DNA from: Lentzea atacamensis
GTDB lineage: Bacteria > Actinomycetota > Actinomycetes > Mycobacteriales > Pseudonocardiaceae
DNA length: 64,000 bases
Reading direction: 5' to 3'
Assembly (NCBI RefSeq): GCF_003269295.1
Contig: NZ_QLTT01000009.1
Coordinates: 124,001 to 188,000, forward strand
Every line of letters begins with the position of its first letter. Position 1 is the first letter of the stretch. The position numbers and the translations under genes were made by a program. Below the pieces are notes generated by a model. That model did not search any database, was not told the origin of the DNA, and saw only the letters and a list, made by a program, of their open reading frames with translations. Of this stretch, positions 42,701 through 51,492 are shown in pieces.

Positions 42701-42841
42701 AAGCCGCCGGGCCACGGGGGCCTCGACGGTCGAGGACGCGGACTTCACGTACTCGCCTTGTTCGGCGAGCTTGTTGAGAACTTCCTTGCTCGTAACACCG
42801 AGCTCTTTCGCGAGCTCGTGCACGCGGGCCTTGCCTGCCAC
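39704..42841 (-). CDS. infB: translation initiation factor IF-2
   Basis: The 1045-residue protein is long. Residues 1-55 are the first IF2_N domain. A Pro/Ala-rich, then Gly/Arg/Pro-rich low-complexity linker covers about 60-435. A second IF2_N ([20 protein letters not shown]) and then the G domain follow, with G1 GHVDHGKT near 548, G3 DTPGHEAF and G4 NKID. IF2-C follows to the end. IF2 delivers fMet-tRNA to the ribosome. The long glycine-rich linker (runs of GGGGGG) is typical of actinobacteria. Confidence 0.96.
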   Translation of the reverse strand: MAGKARVHELAKELGVTSKEVLNKLAEQGEYVKSASSTVEAPVARRLRDAYEAKSSKPSAPKPAAPKPKAPAPAAAAAPAAPAESKPAATTDSKPAAPKAVPGPKPAAPRPPAPKPAPAAPAAQAPATPVQQPEAPAAAAPAPAASAPAAPKAAPAPGGKPGGPRPGPRPAPQQQQPQQPQAPAASAGAQTPSVVPPRTQAPKPAGPRAPRPGNNPFGVGGGNAPGPRPGPRPGPRPEQGGDRPSGPKPGDPRPAGPRPAAAQGGGRPAPGQGGPRPAPGQGGPRPAPGQGGPRPNPGNMPPRPNPGMMPGRPAGNRPGPGGGGGRPGGGGGGGGRPGGGGGGGGFRGGGGGGGGGGGFRGGGGGGGGGGVRPGGGGGAGGGAPAGGGGGFRGRPGGGGGAGRGGTAGAFGRPGGPARRGRKSKRQKRQEYMDNMQAPSVGGVRLPKGQGETIRLPRGASLTDFADKINANPASLVQVLFHLGEMVTATQSVSDEILELLGSEMNYVVQVVSPEEEDRELLETFDITYGEDAGDEDDLQVRPPVVTVMGHVDHGKTRLLDTIRKAKVHEGEAGGITQHIGAYQVETELEGNPRLITFIDTPGHEAFTAMRARGANATDIAVIVVAADDGVMPQTVEAINHAQAASAPIVVAVNKIDKEGANPSKIRQQLTEYGLVAEEYGGDTMFVDISAKQGINIDSLLEAILLTADASLDLRANPDMEAQGVAIEAHLDRGRGPVATVLVQRGTLRVGDSIVAGDAYGRVRRMVDEHGDDVHDATPSRPVQVIGLTSVPRAGDSFLVVDEDRVARQIAERRQARTRNAQNAAKRKRVSLEDLDAALKETSALTLIIKGDNSGTVEALEDALMKIEVGDDVELRVIHRGVGGITEGDINLAVAGSAIVLGFNVRAEGKATELANREGVDVRYYTVIYQAIDEIEAALKGLLKPEYEEVQLGRAEIRDVFKSSKVGTIAGCMVLSGEIRRNARARLIRDGKVIAENLPISSLKRFKDDATEVREGFECGLTLGNYSDLKLEDVIETYEMREKPRA

Positions 42842-42928
42842 TGCTCTCCTTGGTCGTGAGGCCGGCGGGCAAGTCCCATCGACCTCGTCTTAACGTCGCG
42901 CGTTCATGTCTTCAGCTTCACGGCTGAC

Positions 42929-43276
42929 TCATGACGGGTCGACCTGCTTCCTTGTTTCTTGCTGACCTCGGGGCTGTCCCGAGGCCTTGTTCCCGTGCTG
43001 CTCCAAGTGCTCGCGCAACAAAGCGACGTCGAGTGCCCCCTGGACCCGGAGGGCCCTCGAGAACGCCCGTCGCCGCTCGGCGTTGCGCAGACATTCGAGA
43101 TCGAAATGCAACCAAGCACCCCGACCAGGAAGCCGCCTGCGGACGTCCGGAACCACCGAACCGTCCACCGCGACCACACGCAGCAGCTCAGAGGGCAACG
43201 TCCGGGTACGGCATCCAATGCACGTGCGAACAGGGCCGATGTGTTGGGTGACCGAACCCGACGTTGAACCGTTGAT
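42929..43276 (-). CDS. ylxR: YlxR/RnpM (DUF448) protein, start codon unclear
   Basis: The frame reads [42 protein letters not shown] and [10 protein letters not shown]. These are the DUF448 core, with the CxxC-like TCIGCR block, which is found between nusA and infB. RnpM homologues bind RNA and can act on RNase P. No ATG, GTG or TTG occurs between the nusA stop (43295) and this domain in this frame. An ATC at 43276 lies 7 bases after AGGGGA and is one candidate start; a GTC at 43252 could be a miscalled GTG. The end is at the TGA at 42929. The domain is certain, the start is not. Confidence 0.75.
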   Translation of the reverse strand: MNGSTSGSVTQHIGPVRTCIGCRTRTLPSELLRVVAVDGSVVPDVRRRLPGRGAWLHFDLECLRNAERRRAFSRALRVQGALDVALLREHLEQHGNKASGQPRGQQETRKQVDPS

Positions 43277-43294
43277 GAGTCTATCCCCTGGAGC

Positions 43295-44308
43295 TCATTC
43301 GGCCGAACTGGATGTGACTGCTCCGGCAGCCGGAGACTCCGCATCGCTGCGGATGTCGATGCGCCAGCCGGTCAGGCGGGCGGCCAGGCGGGCGTTCTGC
43401 CCCTCCTTGCCGATCGCCAGCGACAGCTGGAAGTCCGGCACCACGACACGTGCCGTCTTGGCACGCTCGTCGAGCACCCGTACGGACACAACCTTCGCAG
43501 GTGACAACGCATTCCCGACGAAAGTAGCGGGGTCGTCCGAGTGGTCGATGATGTCGATCTTCTCACCGCCGAGCTCGTGCATCACGTTGCGCACACGGGC
43601 ACCCATCGGGCCGATGCAGGCGCCCTTCGCGTTCACGCCGGAGACCGTCGAACGGACCGCGATCTTCGAACGGTGACCTGCCTCACGTGCCACCGCGGGG
43701 ATCTCCACGGTGCCGTCCGCGATCTCCGGAACCTCGAGGGCGAACAGCCGCCGCACGAGGTTCGGATGCGTCCGCGAGAGAGCGATCTGCGGTCCGCGCG
43801 CACCGCGGGACACGCTCACGACGTAGCACTTGATGCGCTCGCCGTGGTTGTACTGCTCCCCCGGCACCTGCTCGGCCGGCGGCAGCACGCCCTCGGTGTC
43901 GCCCACCTGGACGACGACCATGCCGCGGGCGTTCGCGCGGGCGTCGCGCTGCACCACACCGGCGATGATCTCGCCCTCCTTGGCGGCGAACTCGCCGAAG
44001 GTGCGCTCGTGCTCCGCGTCGCGCAGGCGCTGCAGGATCACCTGGCGCGCGGTGGTCGCGGCGATGCGGCCGAAGCCTTCCGGAGTGTCGTCCCACTCCT
44101 CCTGCACCGCGCCGTCCGGACCCAGCTCCTGCGCGAGCACGCGCACGACCCCGGTCTTGCGGTCGATCTCGACTCGCGAGTGCGAGTGATGCCCTTCGGT
44201 GTGCTTGTAGGCGGTCAGCAGTGCTGACTCGATCGCCTCGAGGACCGTCTCGAAGGGGATGTCCTTTTCACGTTCGATCGCCCTGAGGGCGGCGATGTCG
44301 ACGTTCAC
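43295..44308 (-). CDS. nusA: transcription termination/antitermination factor NusA
   Basis: The start is GTG at 44308, overlapping the rimP TGA by four bases, giving 337 residues. It has an N-terminal RNA polymerase-binding domain ([30 protein letters not shown]), S1 near 115-190 and two KH domains ([46 protein letters not shown]). There is no C-terminal acidic repeat, as in other Gram-positive bacteria. NusA tunes pausing and termination. Confidence 0.95.
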   Translation of the reverse strand: MNVDIAALRAIEREKDIPFETVLEAIESALLTAYKHTEGHHSHSRVEIDRKTGVVRVLAQELGPDGAVQEEWDDTPEGFGRIAATTARQVILQRLRDAEHERTFGEFAAKEGEIIAGVVQRDARANARGMVVVQVGDTEGVLPPAEQVPGEQYNHGERIKCYVVSVSRGARGPQIALSRTHPNLVRRLFALEVPEIADGTVEIPAVAREAGHRSKIAVRSTVSGVNAKGACIGPMGARVRNVMHELGGEKIDIIDHSDDPATFVGNALSPAKVVSVRVLDERAKTARVVVPDFQLSLAIGKEGQNARLAARLTGWRIDIRSDAESPAAGAVTSSSAE

Positions 44309-44829
44309 CTCGGCTCCTCCTTCGGTGCTTTCCGAGTGAGCCGAGCCAGTTCTTCGACCGGCGGCTGCTTGAACTCGATCTCCATGACCGCGCGTTCGAT
44401 GTGGCGGTACTCCACGCGCTTCAGCTCGCCCTGGTGCAGCAGCTCGACACCGGTCTCGTCGCACTCGCCGACCCGGCCGAACCACTCGACCTGCTCCGGC
44501 TGCTTGATCTTCACGAGACGCAGGTGCGCGCGCTTCCAGTGGCGCGGGCGGGTGAGCGGGCGGTCGACACCCGGCGAGGTGACCTCGAGGGTGTACGGCC
44601 CGTTGATCAGATGGTCGTGCGCGTCGAGCGCGGCGGAGACCACCCGGCTCGCCTCGGCGACCTCGTCGAGCCCGATGCCGTCCTCGCCGTCCACCACGAC
44701 CTTGACCAGACGGCGGCGCCCAGCCTGATTCACGTCGAGTGCGTCGAGGTCGAAGCCGATCGCTTCGAGCGCTTCCCGCACAACGGGTGCTAGCTGCGCG
44801 GCAAGCTCTCCGCGCGGCGGGCTGGACAC
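44305..44829 (-). CDS. rimP: ribosome maturation factor RimP
   Basis: The 174-residue protein has the RimP layout: N-terminal domain with [53 protein letters not shown], the motif [28 protein letters not shown] near residue 92, and an Sm-like C-terminal fold. It is needed for 30S assembly. It leads the operon to infB. Its start is divergent from a lipoprotein gene across 128 bases. Confidence 0.94.
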   Translation of the reverse strand: MSSPPRGELAAQLAPVVREALEAIGFDLDALDVNQAGRRRLVKVVVDGEDGIGLDEVAEASRVVSAALDAHDHLINGPYTLEVTSPGVDRPLTRPRHWKRAHLRLVKIKQPEQVEWFGRVGECDETGVELLHQGELKRVEYRHIERAVMEIEFKQPPVEELARLTRKAPKEEPR

Positions 44830-44957
44830 GTGGTGTCTCCTTCAGTTCGAACGCATGAAAACCCCGGCCGACGGTGTTTCGGCGGCCGTGGACGCCCAGA
44901 CTATCTCCTTTGCCCGCCTCCCACCGCGCCGCACGGCTGCTGGCAATATGGGTTCGC

Positions 44958-45401
44958 GTGATCTCCGAATCGGTCAGCCGCCGCCGTGTGCTGTTCGCGG
45001 TGGCCGTCGCACCGCTCGCCGTTGCGTGCACCACAGAACCTCCCGCGCCACCGCCGCCGGACCCGTTGTCGGCGCTCGCGGCTCAGGCCCGTGCGGACGC
45101 CGCGCTGGCGAAGACGCTGACCACGGTGCCCGCGGCCGCGGAGATCGCCAAGGCTCGTGAGACCCACGCCGGCCTGCTGCAGGCGGAGGTCGACCGCGAA
45201 CGGCCCCCGCTGTCCTCGACGGCCCCGCCGGCGCCCACCATCCCGCCCACTCCGCCGGACCCGCTGGCGGCGCTGCGGACCGCGCTCGACGACGCGGTGC
45301 GCGAGGCGTCGGCCCTCGTCGCCAAGGTGCCCACCTACCGCGCCGGTCTCGTCGGTTCGGTGGCCGCGGGCTGCGCCTCGCTGCGGGAGGTGCTCTCGTG
45401 A
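44958..45401 (+). CDS. lipoprotein with ferritin-like/DUF4439-like helices
   Basis: From the GTG at 44958 it has 147 residues. The N-terminus reads [23 protein letters not shown], a twin-Arg/lipobox type signal with Cys near residue 24. A Pro-rich and then helical part with [10 protein letters not shown] and [14 protein letters not shown] follows. It overlaps the next gene, a DUF4439-like protein, by four bases. The two may form one exported and one cytosolic half of a single ferritin-like unit; this is inference. No metal site is seen in this half. Confidence 0.7.
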   Translation: MISESVSRRRVLFAVAVAPLAVACTTEPPAPPPPDPLSALAAQARADAALAKTLTTVPAAAEIAKARETHAGLLQAEVDRERPPLSSTAPPAPTIPPTPPDPLAALRTALDDAVREASALVAKVPTYRAGLVGSVAAGCASLREVLS

Positions 45402-45826
45402 ACGTGGACGCCGTGCAGACCGCGCTCGGCACCGAGCACGCGGCGTTGTGGACCTACGGCATGGTGGCGGCGTTCCTGGGCAACCAGGCCGCTGCCGTCG
45501 CGGAGGGCTCGAACGCGCACCGCGCGCGCCGGGACACGACCGAGCGGTGGCTGCGGGACCAGAACGCGACGCCGAACCCGCCCGCCGCCGCCTACCTGCC
45601 GCCGTCACCCGTCTCGGACGGGCCGTCCGCGCTCGCGGCGCTCGTCGCCGCCGAACAGGACACCTGTGCCGCGTGGCGCGGGGTGCTGGAGCGCACCGAC
45701 GACGCGGCGCTGCGGACCACGGCGCTGGAGGCGCTGACGACGGCGGCGGTGCGCGCGACCCGGTGGCGCAAGGCCGCCGGAACCACCCCGGCATCGATCG
45801 CGATGCCGGGTGTCGCCTCCGGCTAG
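45398..45826 (+). CDS. DUF4439 ferritin-like protein
   Basis: The 142-residue protein starts at GTG 45398, overlapping the upstream stop. The helical pattern VDAVQTALGTEHAALWTYGMVAAFL, RRDTTERWL and AALVAAEQDTCAAWRGVLERTDDAALRTTALEALTTAAVRATRWR matches the actinobacterial DUF4439 ferritin-like group. Glu and His residues in the first and third helices could bind metal. There is no signal peptide. It converges on the next minus-strand gene, with four bases between the stops. Confidence 0.8.
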   Translation: MNVDAVQTALGTEHAALWTYGMVAAFLGNQAAAVAEGSNAHRARRDTTERWLRDQNATPNPPAAAYLPPSPVSDGPSALAALVAAEQDTCAAWRGVLERTDDAALRTTALEALTTAAVRATRWRKAAGTTPASIAMPGVASG

Positions 45827-45830
45827 CGGG

Positions 45831-46589
45831 TCAGCTGCCGAAGGAGGACGCGAGCCTGATCGCGTCCGCGGAGACCTTCTTCATCTCCTTGTTGTGGGTG
45901 AGCGCGTCGGCGGACTTGACCGGCGAGTCGGACTCGACGATCACGACCAGCTGGTCGCGCTGCTCGGAGGCGTACCCGCCGTTGGCCAGCGTGGTCAGCG
46001 GCGGCACGCTGATCGCCTTGTCCAGGACCAGGTCCTTGACGTTGCCGGTGCCGTCCTTCTGGGTCAGCTCCCGCAGCTGCCTGGCTTCGTCGGCCGTCCG
46101 CATCTTCACCACGGACACCGACGAGAACACGGCCCTGCCGTCGGGCAGCTTGGCCGTGTAGAAGGCCCGCGTCAGCTGCAGGCACGGCGTGGTCTTGAGG
46201 AACGCCTGCGTCTGCCCCGTCGCGTGGGCCGCGCAGTCGCTGTCCTTCACCGGCTCCGGCAGCTGCGGCACGGTGGTGAACTCGAACTCCCCCGCGGTCT
46301 TCTGCGGCTGCGCCACGGGCTGGTCCACCGGGTCCGACGGCTGCAACACCCACCACACGAACCCCGACACCACCGCGACGCCGACGAGCGCCAGCGCCTT
46401 GCCCACCCACGTCGTCCTGCGCGGCGGTGACGGCGGCTGCGGGGGCAGCTGCCCCTGGCGGTTGTCCATGATCGACTGGAGCTTCATCAGCTCGTCGGCC
46501 GGGTAGAGCGGCGCGGTGTCGGTTGGCCTCGGTGGGAAGCGAGGCAGGTTCTGGGTCACCTCTTCAGGTGACTGGCGTGGTTCCGACAC
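45831..46589 (-). CDS. membrane protein with extracytoplasmic domain
   Basis: From the GTG at 46589 (VSEPRQSPEEVTQNL) it has 252 residues. A Pro-rich cytoplasmic N-terminus leads to one helix (ALALVGVAVVSGFVWWVL) near residue 70. The rest is an extracytoplasmic domain with two Cys (SDCAAHATGQ, TPCLQLTRAFYTA). No family recognised. The open frame extends 48 codons further upstream, but that part is not protein-like. Confidence 0.75.
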   Translation of the reverse strand: MSEPRQSPEEVTQNLPRFPPRPTDTAPLYPADELMKLQSIMDNRQGQLPPQPPSPPRRTTWVGKALALVGVAVVSGFVWWVLQPSDPVDQPVAQPQKTAGEFEFTTVPQLPEPVKDSDCAAHATGQTQAFLKTTPCLQLTRAFYTAKLPDGRAVFSSVSVVKMRTADEARQLRELTQKDGTGNVKDLVLDKAISVPPLTTLANGGYASEQRDQLVVIVESDSPVKSADALTHNKEMKKVSADAIRLASSFGS

Positions 46590-46614
46590 AAGGACCCACG
46601 GTAACGGACGGCGG

Positions 46615-47568
46615 TCAGCCAAGCGCTTTGAGCACCCGATCCACGTCCTCGACCGTGTTGTACAGGTGACAGGCGAACCGCGTCCTGCCTGCGCGAATCG
46701 ACGACACGACGCCGGGGATGTGGGGCACGTCAACCGAGACGATCGCCGAGCCGTTGGGGCTGAGTCCCAGTCCGGTCAGCAGGTGATCCGTCAGATTCAC
46801 GCAGTGCGCGCGCACGGCCTCCAGGTCGAGTGTGGCGATCCACGGGAGCGCCACGGCGGCACCCACGTGTGCGAACCATGTCGGCGAGAGGTCGAACCGC
46901 CGTGCGTCCGGACGGAGCAGCAGCTCGATCCCGTAGTTCTCCTCGGTGCTGTACCAGTTCGCGGCCACCGGCCTGAGAAAGTCCATCCGGTCCGGCCGCA
47001 CCGCCATCCAGGCCGCGCCGCGCGGTGCCATCAGCCACTTGTAGGCGACACCGACGACGAAGTCGGCCCACGCCAGCGACAACGGCATCCACCCCGCGGC
47101 CTGCGAGACGTCGAGCAGCACCGGCTTGCCCGACGCCCGCAACGCTTCGAGGTCCGCGATCGCACCGTCCGCCGACTGGACCACGCTCAGCGCGACGAGA
47201 TCCGCTTCGTCCACAGTGGACACGATCTTGTGCCCGGCCGCGACGAACGGCAGCGTCACGCTGGTGAACTCGCCGTCGTGCAGGAAGACCTTCGAACCCG
47301 CCGGCAACGCCTGCGCGACCATCGACACGAACTGCGAGACCGTGGCGCCGCATGCGACCGACGTCGCGGGCACCCCGACCAACTGGCCGAACGCCGCACG
47401 TGAGGTCTCGACGACCTCGTTGAAGGACGACGACGTGTCCTGACCGCGCCGCCATCGTTCGTGCGAGGCCGCGACCGCGTCGGCGACGTGCCGCGGAGGC
47501 ACGCCGATGGACGCCGTGTTGAGGTAACCGGGCTCGATGTCGAAGACCGCCCCGAACGCCTCACGCAT
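46615..47568 (-). CDS. class V aminotransferase-fold PLP enzyme
   Basis: The 317-residue PLP enzyme has the family opening PGYLNTASIGVPP. The SQ pair (DVSQAAGWMPLS) lies near 162. The probable PLP Lys is in VGVAYKWLMAPRGAAWMAV near 180. The enzyme may be a cysteine desulfurase-like or kynureninase-like enzyme; the substrate is not visible. Its start overlaps the end of the thioesterase-fold gene by eight bases. It is shorter than most class V enzymes (about 370-400). Confidence 0.8.
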   Translation of the reverse strand: MREAFGAVFDIEPGYLNTASIGVPPRHVADAVAASHERWRRGQDTSSSFNEVVETSRAAFGQLVGVPATSVACGATVSQFVSMVAQALPAGSKVFLHDGEFTSVTLPFVAAGHKIVSTVDEADLVALSVVQSADGAIADLEALRASGKPVLLDVSQAAGWMPLSLAWADFVVGVAYKWLMAPRGAAWMAVRPDRMDFLRPVAANWYSTEENYGIELLLRPDARRFDLSPTWFAHVGAAVALPWIATLDLEAVRAHCVNLTDHLLTGLGLSPNGSAIVSVDVPHIPGVVSSIRAGRTRFACHLYNTVEDVDRVLKALG

Positions 47569-48025
47569 GGGCGAGCTGCTTACCGCGCTTACGTCGCGCG
47601 TAGACCTGCTTCTTCACCTTTGCGATCACGGTTCCATCCTGCCCCACGACGTCCGTCTCGAACCAGATCAACGCCTTCTCCCCGGAGGCGGTCTGGTCCA
47701 GCACCTGCTCGACGTGCTCGTCGGTCAGCCGGAACTCGGCGTAGACGGTGCCGCGGCCGGGCGCGACGAACTCGATCTCGCCGGCCTGGTCCCACACCAC
47801 GTGCTCGCCGCCGAGCTGGTTGAACAACAGCAGCACCCAGAACGGGTCGGTCATCGCGAACAGCGAGCCACCGAAGTGGGTGCCGAAGAAGTTGCGGTTC
47901 CACGGGCGCAGACGCATCTTGACGCGCGCGTACCGGTAGTCCGGCGAGATCTCGACAACGCGGATCCCGGCGAACAGGAACGGCGGCCACAGGTTCATGC
48001 CCAGGCGCAGGCGGCTTGCCTTCAT
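47561..48025 (-). CDS. DUF4442 hotdog-fold thioesterase-like protein
   Basis: From the ATG at 48025 (MKASRLRLGMNLWPPFLFAGI) it has 154 residues. The hotdog elements RPWNRNFFGTHFGGSLFAMTDPFWVLLL and VVGQDGTVIAKVKKQVYAR match DUF4442. These proteins may hydrolyse acyl-CoA; the catalytic residue is not certain. The gene overlaps the aminotransferase start by eight bases. The open frame upstream is not protein-like. Confidence 0.82.
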   Translation of the reverse strand: MKASRLRLGMNLWPPFLFAGIRVVEISPDYRYARVKMRLRPWNRNFFGTHFGGSLFAMTDPFWVLLLFNQLGGEHVVWDQAGEIEFVAPGRGTVYAEFRLTDEHVEQVLDQTASGEKALIWFETDVVGQDGTVIAKVKKQVYARRKRGKQLAHA

Positions 48026-48036
48026 AAAAAACAGTG

Positions 48037-48984
48037 TTACACAACGCCCGCCAGACTGTCCGCAACTTCCTGCGGCGAAGGCATGTGACGTATCTCTTTC
48101 GCCATCTGACCTGCAGCTTTTCTGTGTTCTCCGTCCATCAGCAACCGTTGTGCGCACTCCGCGACCGCCTCGGCACTCACCGCGTCCGGCCGCACGCCCG
48201 CACCGGCTTCGACGACAGCGGCGGCGTTGCCGAACTGGTCGGCGCCTTGTGGCAACACGACCTGTGGGACCCCCTCGGCCAGGGCAGCCAGCATCGTGCC
48301 GCTGCCGCCGTGGTGGACGACGACGTCCGCCTGCCTGATCACTTCGGTCTGCGGCAGCCACGGGTGCACCGTGACGTTCGGTGGCAGGCCGGTGAGCTGG
48401 ACGCGGGGTGCGGCGACGACCACCTGCGCGTCCAGCTTCCCGAGCCCCGCGATGGCCGTGGTGAGCACGGACTCCGTGCCGAACGCGGTGCCGAGCGTGA
48501 GGTAGATCAGCTTGTCGTGGGTGCGCTGGGGCACCTCACCGGGAGCTGAGTGCGGCACCGGCCGCAGCAGGATGCGGTCGTCCTGGAAGCCGGCGTCCTG
48601 CAACGAGGGCGGGCAGATGTCGATGTGCCTGCCACCGTCCGGGCGCGTGAGCCCGATGCCGTCCGGGAACATGCGGCCGAAGCCGTGCCACAGCACCGGG
48701 AACGCCCGCCTGCGCGCCTCCTTGAACACCTCGGGCACGGCCCACCCGCTGATCACCAGGTCGGGCAGGAGGCGTTCCAGCTCCGGCCTGATGTCCTCGG
48801 CGTAGATCTCGCCGAAGACCAGGTCCGGACGGAACGGCTGCAGCCCAAGCCTGTTCAGCTCGGAGTGCATCTCGTCGCCGACCGCGAAGTGGACATCGTG
48901 TCCGGCGTTGCGCAGTGCGAGCGCCAACGGGATCAACGGGTAGGTGTGGCCGACCGTCGCCATGCTGGCGAAGAGCACGCGCAT
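48037..48984 (-). CDS. short GT1-family glycosyltransferase
   Basis: The 315-residue protein has the N-terminal MRVLFASMATVGHTYPLIPLALALRNAGHDV and the donor-site motif VVHHGGSGTMLAALAEGVPQVVLPQGADQFGNA near residue 220. This is the EryCIII/macrolide-type GT1 fold. It is 70-100 residues shorter than usual, with a reduced acceptor half. No other sugar or antibiotic genes are nearby, so the target is unknown. Confidence 0.85.
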   Translation of the reverse strand: MRVLFASMATVGHTYPLIPLALALRNAGHDVHFAVGDEMHSELNRLGLQPFRPDLVFGEIYAEDIRPELERLLPDLVISGWAVPEVFKEARRRAFPVLWHGFGRMFPDGIGLTRPDGGRHIDICPPSLQDAGFQDDRILLRPVPHSAPGEVPQRTHDKLIYLTLGTAFGTESVLTTAIAGLGKLDAQVVVAAPRVQLTGLPPNVTVHPWLPQTEVIRQADVVVHHGGSGTMLAALAEGVPQVVLPQGADQFGNAAAVVEAGAGVRPDAVSAEAVAECAQRLLMDGEHRKAAGQMAKEIRHMPSPQEVADSLAGVV

Positions 48985-48993
48985 GACGCGAAT

Positions 48994-49563
48994 CTACGCG
49001 GCGACCGCTCCGTGCCACTGCCACTGCTCTCGTCGCGGCACGCCGGGTAGCTCACCGCGTCCGGTGCACCACAGCAGCAGCGCGAACGGGTCGGAATGCC
49101 GTGGTGCGTCAGGGAACAGCCGCTCGACCACGGGCGCGCAGTGCGCTGACCGCCACTCCACGCCGAAGGCCCGAGTGATGTCGTGCGTGTGCATCGTCAG
49201 CTCGGTGATGCCCATCGCGGCGAACCCGGCCGCGTCCGAAGTGCCCCACGGGTGCCACGCCCGCACGTCCGGAGTGGCCGCGGCGACTGTGCGCGACAGC
49301 AACGTGGCGGCGGTCGCGACACCCTCCAGGCAGTGCTCCAGGGACTCGGCGCGAAGGCTGCCGTGCAGGCTGGTCCAGCGGCGCTCCGCACGAGTGGTCA
49401 ACAGGGCCGTGTAGCCGAGCAGGCCCTCGACGACGTGGTCGAGCGTCACGCGGCAGGACCAGTTCAAACCGTTGGCGTGGCGGGAGAAACCGTCTTCCGG
49501 CAGCGTGCCCATGACCCGCATGCAGTCGTCGGTCGTGGCGTCGAGCAATGTGGACCAGTCCAT
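48994..49563 (-). CDS. mycothiol-dependent maleylpyruvate isomerase-like protein
   Basis: From the ATG at 49563 (MDWSTLLDATTDDCMRVMGTLPEDGF) it has 189 residues. It has the DinB/MDMPI helices: WSCRVTLDHVVEGLLGYTALLTTRAE near residue 34 and LTMHTHDITRAFG near 127, with the conserved His residues of the metal site. The likely thiol is mycothiol, as in related actinobacterial enzymes. It begins one base after the stop of the imine-reductase-like gene. Confidence 0.8.
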   Translation of the reverse strand: MDWSTLLDATTDDCMRVMGTLPEDGFSRHANGLNWSCRVTLDHVVEGLLGYTALLTTRAERRWTSLHGSLRAESLEHCLEGVATAATLLSRTVAAATPDVRAWHPWGTSDAAGFAAMGITELTMHTHDITRAFGVEWRSAHCAPVVERLFPDAPRHSDPFALLLWCTGRGELPGVPRREQWQWHGAVAA

Positions 49564-49564
49564 C

Positions 49565-50404
49565 TCAGGCCGCCCGCAGCAGTTCGATGATCCGGGCCCA
49601 GCCGTCCGCGCCATGACCGGATTCGACCGCCCTCCGCGCGTAGTCGTGCAGCAACCGCGGCAGCGCCGCGTCGACCTTCCGCACCTCGCTGGCGTGCACG
49701 AGGTGGTCCAGCGTGGCCAGATGCACGTCGAGCGTCGCGTCCGAACCGGGGTAGGAACCGGAGTCGACCTGCGGCGCGTAGCTGCTGATGAACCCCGCGA
49801 CCGGGCCGAGCCAGCGGGTGGCCAGCGGCGTGAAGTGCTCGGCGGTGGCGCCGTCGGCGGTGACGAGTGCGGCGGCGTGCAGCCACCCGGTGAGCGTGGA
49901 CCACATGATGCCGAGCAGTGCCGTGTCGTACAGGGCGGCCAGACCGGGGTCTGCGCCGAGGTTGATCGGCTCGGCCAGCGCCGACAACAGGCCGGACGCC
50001 TCGGCGAGGGCGTCCTGGTCGCCGCTGTAGAGGATCATCGAGCGCTGGTCGCCGATGCCCGGCGGGGTGGTCATGATGCCGCCGTCTACGTAGCGCCCGC
50101 CGCGCCTGGCCATCTCACGGGCCTGTTCCGGTGAGCCCGAGGTGAGGTTGACCAGGATGCCGGGCCGCTCGGGATCGAGGATCTCGGTCAGTGCCGGGTA
50201 GTCGAGCACGCAGGCCACGACGACAGGTGCCGAGCGTTGCGCCTCCACGGCCGAGCTCGCCGCCTGAGCCCCCTGTGCCACCAACGGTTCGGCTTTGGCG
50301 GGCGAGCGGTTCCAGACCGTGACGCGGTGCCCGGCGCGCAGGAAGGCCTCCGCGAGTGCCGAACCCATCTGACCGAGGCCGAGCACGGCAACATCGGATC
50401 GCAT
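49565..50404 (-). CDS. imine-reductase/HIBADH-type NAD(P)-dependent oxidoreductase
   Basis: From the ATG at 50404 (MRSDVAVLGLGQMGSALAEAFLRAGH) it has 279 residues. Rossmann motif GLGQMG and NRSPAKAEPLVAQGA mark an NADP(H) site. The second half reads LAALYDTALLGIMWSTLTGWLHAAAL, as in imine reductases, with Asp/Tyr at the catalytic position instead of the Lys of hydroxyisobutyrate dehydrogenases. A GlxA-type regulator is divergent. Confidence 0.85.
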   Translation of the reverse strand: MRSDVAVLGLGQMGSALAEAFLRAGHRVTVWNRSPAKAEPLVAQGAQAASSAVEAQRSAPVVVACVLDYPALTEILDPERPGILVNLTSGSPEQAREMARRGGRYVDGGIMTTPPGIGDQRSMILYSGDQDALAEASGLLSALAEPINLGADPGLAALYDTALLGIMWSTLTGWLHAAALVTADGATAEHFTPLATRWLGPVAGFISSYAPQVDSGSYPGSDATLDVHLATLDHLVHASEVRKVDAALPRLLHDYARRAVESGHGADGWARIIELLRAA

Positions 50405-50465
50405 TGCGTTGTCCCCCAAGGGTTGTGGTTGATGTTCACCACCCTCGCAAGTCGCGCCGCGCACC

Positions 50466-50490
50466 GACAGTGGCAGAAATGCCTCCTGTC
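50466..50490. promoter_or_regulatory. nested inverted repeat before glxA-like gene
   Basis: GACAG (50466) pairs with CTGTC (50486-50490), and inside it GGCA (50472) pairs with TGCC (50480-50483). It lies 30 bases before the start of the GlxA-type regulator and about 62 bases upstream of the imine-reductase-like gene. TGGCAGAAAT resembles part of the AdpA-type consensus. A role as a shared operator is inferred. Confidence 0.4.
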
Positions 50491-50519
50491 GAACGATTGC
50501 TGCCAGCTAGCCTGGCGGC

Positions 50520-51482
50520 ATGAGCGTGGTGGCGATCTTGGTGACCGACGACGACGCGCCGGCTCTCTGGGACGTGTACGAGGCCGGGCTGGCGTGCGTG
50601 GTGTTCGGCGTCGACCACTTCGATCCCTGGTACACGATGCGGTTGTGCGGCCTGGACCCCGCGGCACCGCGGGCCGGGAACGGCTGGACGCTCAACCCCG
50701 AGCACGGCCTGGAAGGTCTGCACGGGGCGGACACGATCATCGTCCCGTCCGTCCCGCAGGCCGTTCTCGACGGGACCGAGCCGCTGAACCCGTTGCTGGT
50801 CAAGGAACTCCAGGACGCGGCGGACCACGGCGTGCGCATCGCCGCGTTGTGCAACGGAGCGTTCGTGCTCGCCGAAGCCGGGTTGCTCGACGGTCGCCGC
50901 GCCACCGCGCACTGGTCCTACACGGACCGTCTCGCCCGCCGGTATCCGCGGGTCGAGGTCGACGACTCCGTGCTCTACATCGAGGACGGCAACGTCCTCA
51001 CGAGCGCGGGCGCGGCCGCCGGGCTCGACCTGTGCCTGCACCTGGTGCGCCAGGACCTCGGCGCGCACGTGGCCAACCAGCTGGCCCGCAAGCTGTGCGT
51101 GCCCGCGCACCGCACCGGGGGCCAGGCCCAGTTCGTCACCCGGCACGTGCCCGAGACCGACGACGACAGCATCGCGCCGGTGCTGGAGTGGGCGGTGCGG
51201 CACCTCGAACGGCCGCTCACCGTCGCCGAGCTCGCCCGCCGCGCCGGGATGAGCCAGCGCACGTTCTTCCGCCGCCTGCACGACGCCACGGGCAGCACGC
51301 CGTTGCAGTGGCTGCTCGCCCAGCGCGTCGCCCACGCCCAGGCGTTGCTGGAGACGACCTCGCTGTCCGTGGAACAGGTCGCGGGGCGGTGCGGCCTGGG
51401 GACGGGGGCGAACCTGCGCCGCCACTTCACCGCCCATGTCGGTGTCCCGCCCACTGACTACCGTCGCGCTTACACCGCTTGA
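50520..51482 (+). CDS. GlxA-type (DJ-1/PfpI + AraC) regulator
   Basis: The 320-residue protein has an N-terminal class I glutamine-amidotransferase/DJ-1 domain (VAILVTDDDAP, IAALCNGAFVLAEAGLLDGRRATAHWSY). Its C-terminal AraC HTH pair is from about 225 (AVRHLERPLTVAELARRAGMSQRTFFRRLHDATGSTPLQWLLAQRVAHAQALLE). The DJ-1 part is a ligand domain. It is divergent from the imine-reductase-like gene. The RBS of the next gene overlaps its stop. Confidence 0.88.
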   Translation: MSVVAILVTDDDAPALWDVYEAGLACVVFGVDHFDPWYTMRLCGLDPAAPRAGNGWTLNPEHGLEGLHGADTIIVPSVPQAVLDGTEPLNPLLVKELQDAADHGVRIAALCNGAFVLAEAGLLDGRRATAHWSYTDRLARRYPRVEVDDSVLYIEDGNVLTSAGAAAGLDLCLHLVRQDLGAHVANQLARKLCVPAHRTGGQAQFVTRHVPETDDDSIAPVLEWAVRHLERPLTVAELARRAGMSQRTFFRRLHDATGSTPLQWLLAQRVAHAQALLETTSLSVEQVAGRCGLGTGANLRRHFTAHVGVPPTDYRRAYTA

Positions 51483-51492
51483 AGGGACCACC

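Noticed and set aside
40208-42859. 883-codon open frame opposite infB
   Set aside because: Low-complexity antisense of the IF-2 linker (Thr/Ala runs), not a protein.
48037-48984. Secondary metabolite gene cluster around the glycosyltransferase
   Set aside because: No PKS, NRPS, sugar-synthesis or resistance genes are near; the neighbours are unrelated.
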